Assembly: GCA_031254385.1 (NCBI GenBank)
Contig: JAIRUO010000212.1
Span: forward strand, 1-8,872
DNA length: 8,872 bases
DNA from: Treponema sp.
GTDB taxonomy: Bacteria > Spirochaetota > Spirochaetia > Treponematales > Breznakiellaceae
Reading direction: 5' to 3'
The translations under genes and the position numbers were made by a program. Below are positions 6,455 to 8,872 of this stretch, piece after piece. The first letter of the stretch is position 1, and every line of letters begins with the position of its first letter. A model generated the notes under the pieces. It did no database searches. It was not told where the DNA came from and was given only the letters and a program-made list of their open reading frames with translations.

Positions 6455-8872
6455 GATTTCGCCCCCGTATCAATTCAAGAATTTTTTCGGTGTCGCCTTC
6501 GAACATTAAGTCATTAAGAGCGAAATACAGTTCACGACTCTTGTTGCTCAAGCTTGCGGCGGCTAACTCTTTAATTACCGCTTCCGCTGCTTCCCATTCA
6601 TTATGTGTCAGGGCATTTTCCAGTTGCGGTAACAGTTTGCTCAGGATTTTTTGATCATCGCCGCTCTCGCGCTGTTTCCGTAACTCTGATAGGTTCTGCA
6701 TTTCTTTGTAAAAACCGGGCAGCAGCTCCCGTATTTTGTGTGCGTCCTCTTGAAGGCCAGCTTCCGCTAAAACTGTGGCCTGTTCCTGCAAACCGTTCTC
6801 TATATTGAGTGATTTGATAAGCGCGGTAAACTTCTTATAGTACTCTGCGTCCGGCGCAACTCCGATTGACGAAATACCGGATACAAAGGTTTCGCGGTAA
6901 TGGTTGAGCATATCAAGATGCTGTTCTTCCACAAGGGTGAGGAACAAATTGGGAATGGGTGCCCCTGATCGAGTGGGGGAGAACAAAGATTTGGGGAGCA
7001 ATGTTTTTATCGTTTCGTCAAGGGCTTTCGGGTATATAGGCTTTGAAAGATAACCGTCAAAACCGTTTTCTAAATAGAACTCCCTCATTCCCCGCAGGGC
7101 GTTTGCGGTAAGGGCTACTATGGGTACTTGCTTACGTCGAACCGAAGGTTCGCAGTACCTCTGAGTTTCACCTTCGGTGAAACTCACGGGATTTTTTTTC
7201 TGTTCTTTTTCCCATCCGCGCATGATCCCGACGGTCGCAACGCCGTCCATTTCGGGCATCATGTGATCCATAAAAATTAGGTCGTAATTTTTTCTTTTAA
7301 CCTTATCGATAGCCTCCTTGCCGGAAGCAGCGATATCTACAGTAAGGTCATAAGGGGCTAAGAGGCCGCGTGCTACCAGAAGGTTTGCCGTGTTGTCATC
7401 CACAACAAGAACCTGAACGCCGCCAAGACTTGGATAATCAATTGTTTCTTTTTTCCTTCCTGTCGCGTAACGGAAGTTTCGTAGGTTTTCGGCGGTTTCT
7501 TCGCCAATGACGGCATCGTCGGCAAGCCCCTGTATTATTTCAGCAGTAAAACAAGAGCCCTTGCCGTATTCGCTTTCCACGGTGATGCTGCCGCCCATCA
7601 TCTGAACAATTTGTTTGGTAATGGCAAGCCCCAGGCCGGTTCCTTCAATTTTCCGCGCTGCCCCGCCTTCAATCTGGGTGTAATTTTCGAACAGTTTGCC
7701 CATATCCTCAGTGCGTATGCCGATGCCAGTATCTTTAACCGCAAAGCGCAGGATTACGGAATGGGGAAGAGTTATTTTTTCCCATGTTACGGTAAAGGTT
7801 ATTGTGCCTTCTTCGGTGTATTTAATCGCGTTTGAAAGAAGGTTGTTCAGTATTTGCTTGACCCGCAGATCGTCCCCCACAAGACGCGCCGGAAAATCTC
7901 CGCCTATTTCTGTAACAAAATTTATGGGCTTTGAACCGATGCGCACTACGTTGAGGTTTACCGTGTCGTTTAACAGCGATGCTGTCTCATAAGTAACGGG
8001 ACTCAATTCAAAACTTCCCGCTTCGATTTTGGAAATATCCAGAATGTCACCGATAATCCTCAAAAGTGTGGAGCCGGATTGCTGTATCTGTGCGATATTC
8101 TCCCTGCTGGAATCGGGCAGCCTTTCCCGTAACTCTATCTCCGAAAGCCCGATGACCGTATTAAGGGGCGTACGTATCTCGTGGCTCATGGTAGCAAGGA
8201 ACTCGCTCTTTGCGCGTGATGCCTTGACCGCTATCCTTGTCTGCTCCTCCAATTCCAGTGTGCGCTCGCGTACAGCCGTTTCCAGGCCGGAATGTGATTG
8301 TTCCAGTTGTTTGTACATTCCGCTGAACCGGCCAGCCAGGGCGAAGGTCATCCCTATGTGAACCACAAAGTTACTGTACGGGAAAAGACTGTAGGATAAA
8401 TGGAAAAACAAAATGTCAAGGATATCAAAAGCCGCGCAGAAGTAGACCGCAATGGTACCGACGATAATATTGATAATGAGCGTATTCGAAACATCATCGT
8501 TTGACCGAATTCTTTTCTTGTCAAATAAATAGAAATAGATAATATCATAAATGATAACATAGGGATAATGAATTAGAATGGTATAGATATTAAATACAAC
8601 TATTACATCTTCCCGGTATTGGGCGGGAAAGAACATTTGAGTAAGGGTAAAATAAAAACTGACCGCCAAAAAAAACCATGTCGGTTTTGTTACCCTTCCC
8701 CTGCCTAAGTTTTCGATAAACATAAAGAAGAGGGGCATCATCATCATTAAAGAACCGAATTCCATGCTCAGTGTAATTTCCGAATTGGGAATCAGGTGCC
8801 TAAGCAGACCGTGCCTTGTGGCAACATACATAGAAATCAGAATCGAGTAAATTCCAAAGTAGAGGTTGAAAA
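6447..8872 (-). CDS. Hybrid sensor histidine kinase with multi-TM input and receiver domain, 5' end cut off
   Basis: The frame is open to the window edge: 13 codons (FNLYFGIYSILIS) precede the ATG at 8831-8829, so that ATG is internal. Numbering from it, residues 1-170 hold about five hydrophobic segments resembling the end of a 7TMR-DISM region. A coiled coil (about 173-210) leads to the H-box with phospho-accepting H217 (TMSHEIRTPLN). The ATPase domain has N334 (LLSNAIKYT), D367 (DTGIGI) and GTGLGL (397-402). The receiver domain (about 472-612) has D478/D479, phospho-acceptor D522, T575 and K597. Between its fourth beta-alpha unit and VPIVALTANA sit about 18 extra residues (549-566) encoded by a palindromic DNA element. 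The C-terminus (about 630-715) resembles an Hpt domain (FTALIKSLNIENGLQEQATVL), but the usual His seems replaced, so transfer to the regulator may need another Hpt or go directly from H217. A helical tail follows. Stop TAA 6449-6447 overlaps the regulator start. Confidence 0.93.
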   Translation of the reverse strand, partial: FNLYFGIYSILISMYVATRHGLLRHLIPNSEITLSMEFGSLMMMMPLFFMFIENLGRGRVTKPTWFFLAVSFYFTLTQMFFPAQYREDVIVVFNIYTILIHYPYVIIYDIIYFYLFDKKRIRSNDDVSNTLIINIIVGTIAVYFCAAFDILDILFFHLSYSLFPYSNFVVHIGMTFALAGRFSGMYKQLEQSHSGLETAVRERTLELEEQTRIAVKASRAKSEFLATMSHEIRTPLNTVIGLSEIELRERLPDSSRENIAQIQQSGSTLLRIIGDILDISKIEAGSFELSPVTYETASLLNDTVNLNVVRIGSKPINFVTEIGGDFPARLVGDDLRVKQILNNLLSNAIKYTEEGTITFTVTWEKITLPHSVILRFAVKDTGIGIRTEDMGKLFENYTQIEGGAARKIEGTGLGLAITKQIVQMMGGSITVESEYGKGSCFTAEIIQGLADDAVIGEETAENLRNFRYATGRKKETIDYPSLGGVQVLVVDDNTANLLVARGLLAPYDLTVDIAASGKEAIDKVKRKNYDLIFMDHMMPEMDGVATVGIMRGWEKEQKKNPVSFTEGETQRYCEPSVRRKQVPIVALTANALRGMREFYLENGFDGYLSKPIYPKALDETIKTLLPKSLFSPTRSGAPIPNLFLTLVEEQHLDMLNHYRETFVSGISSIGVAPDAEYYKKFTALIKSLNIENGLQEQATVLAEAGLQEDAHKIRELLPGFYKEMQNLSELRKQRESGDDQKILSKLLPQLENALTHNEWEAAEAVIKELAAASLSNKSRELYFALNDLMFEGDTEKILELIRGRNHD
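7138..7186. repeat. Palindromic element inserted in frame in the kinase receiver domain
   Basis: CGAACC-GAA-GGTTCG (7138-7152) is followed after nine bases by a perfect 11-base stem, TGAGTTTCACC (7162-7172) with GGTGAAACTCA (7176-7186), loop TTC. ACCGAAGGT (7141-7149) is also the exact reverse complement of ACCTTCGGT (7170-7178), so the two hairpins can pair with each other. On the coding strand the block reads VSFTEGETQRYCEPSVRR, with no counterpart in ordinary receiver domains at this loop. A run of eight A's (7199-7192 on the coding strand) lies just upstream. Confidence 0.75.

Noticed and set aside
8829..8831. ATG taken as the kinase start
   Set aside because: The same frame continues upstream without a stop to the window edge, encoding hydrophobic membrane sequence, so the real start lies outside.
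1..8872. CRISPR array, tRNA, rRNA, insertion sequence or integrase
   Set aside because: No regularly spaced identical repeats with unique spacers, no cloverleaf or rRNA sequence, and no transposase or recombinase frame was seen.

Overview
The window looks like a spirochaete chromosome, most likely Treponema or a close relative. This is inferred from the type of genes present: a CHASE2 adenylate cyclase, a large hybrid histidine kinase with a 7TMR-DISM-like membrane region, a lipoprotein with a relaxed lipobox, and a periplasmic/outer-membrane FecR and TPR set. No rRNA or species marker is present, so the genus is not proven. Every convincing gene lies on the minus strand. The plus-strand open frames are shadows of these genes.

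Read in the direction of transcription (high to low coordinates), the window opens with a hybrid sensor kinase (6447-8872, 5' end cut by the window edge). It overlaps by 8 bases a NarL/LuxR-type response regulator (5852-6454), making a translationally coupled two-component pair. A 282-base intergenic stretch follows; it holds several hairpins and one copy of a palindromic repeat. Next comes a cluster of three genes: a large exported protein with a predicted beta-barrel, a cysteine-less transglutaminase-like region and TPRs (3590-5569); a small secreted FecR-domain protein (3150-3548); and a CHASE2 class III adenylate cyclase (351-3029). After a short repeat-rich gap, a lipoprotein gene (1-299) begins and runs off the left edge.

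The likely joint function is envelope sensing. The barrel/TPR protein and FecR protein would sit outside the inner membrane. The CHASE2 cyclase would span it, with its sensor in the periplasm and its catalytic domain in the cytoplasm, and make cAMP. The kinase/regulator pair upstream is a plausible controller, but the sequence does not prove it.

Two kinds of small repeat stand out. (1) Palindromic elements with GAGTTT...AAACTC hairpins, often beside a CGAACC-N3-GGTTCG hairpin, occur in two gaps and, strikingly, once inside the receiver domain of the kinase, where about 18 extra residues are added in frame. (2) Degenerate purine/pyrimidine-skewed repeats with a 14-15 base spacing occur at 166-350 and 5448-5520. 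They encode the N-terminal region and hydrophobic signal-peptide core of two different exported proteins. Because 14 is not a multiple of 3, a change of one unit would shift frame.
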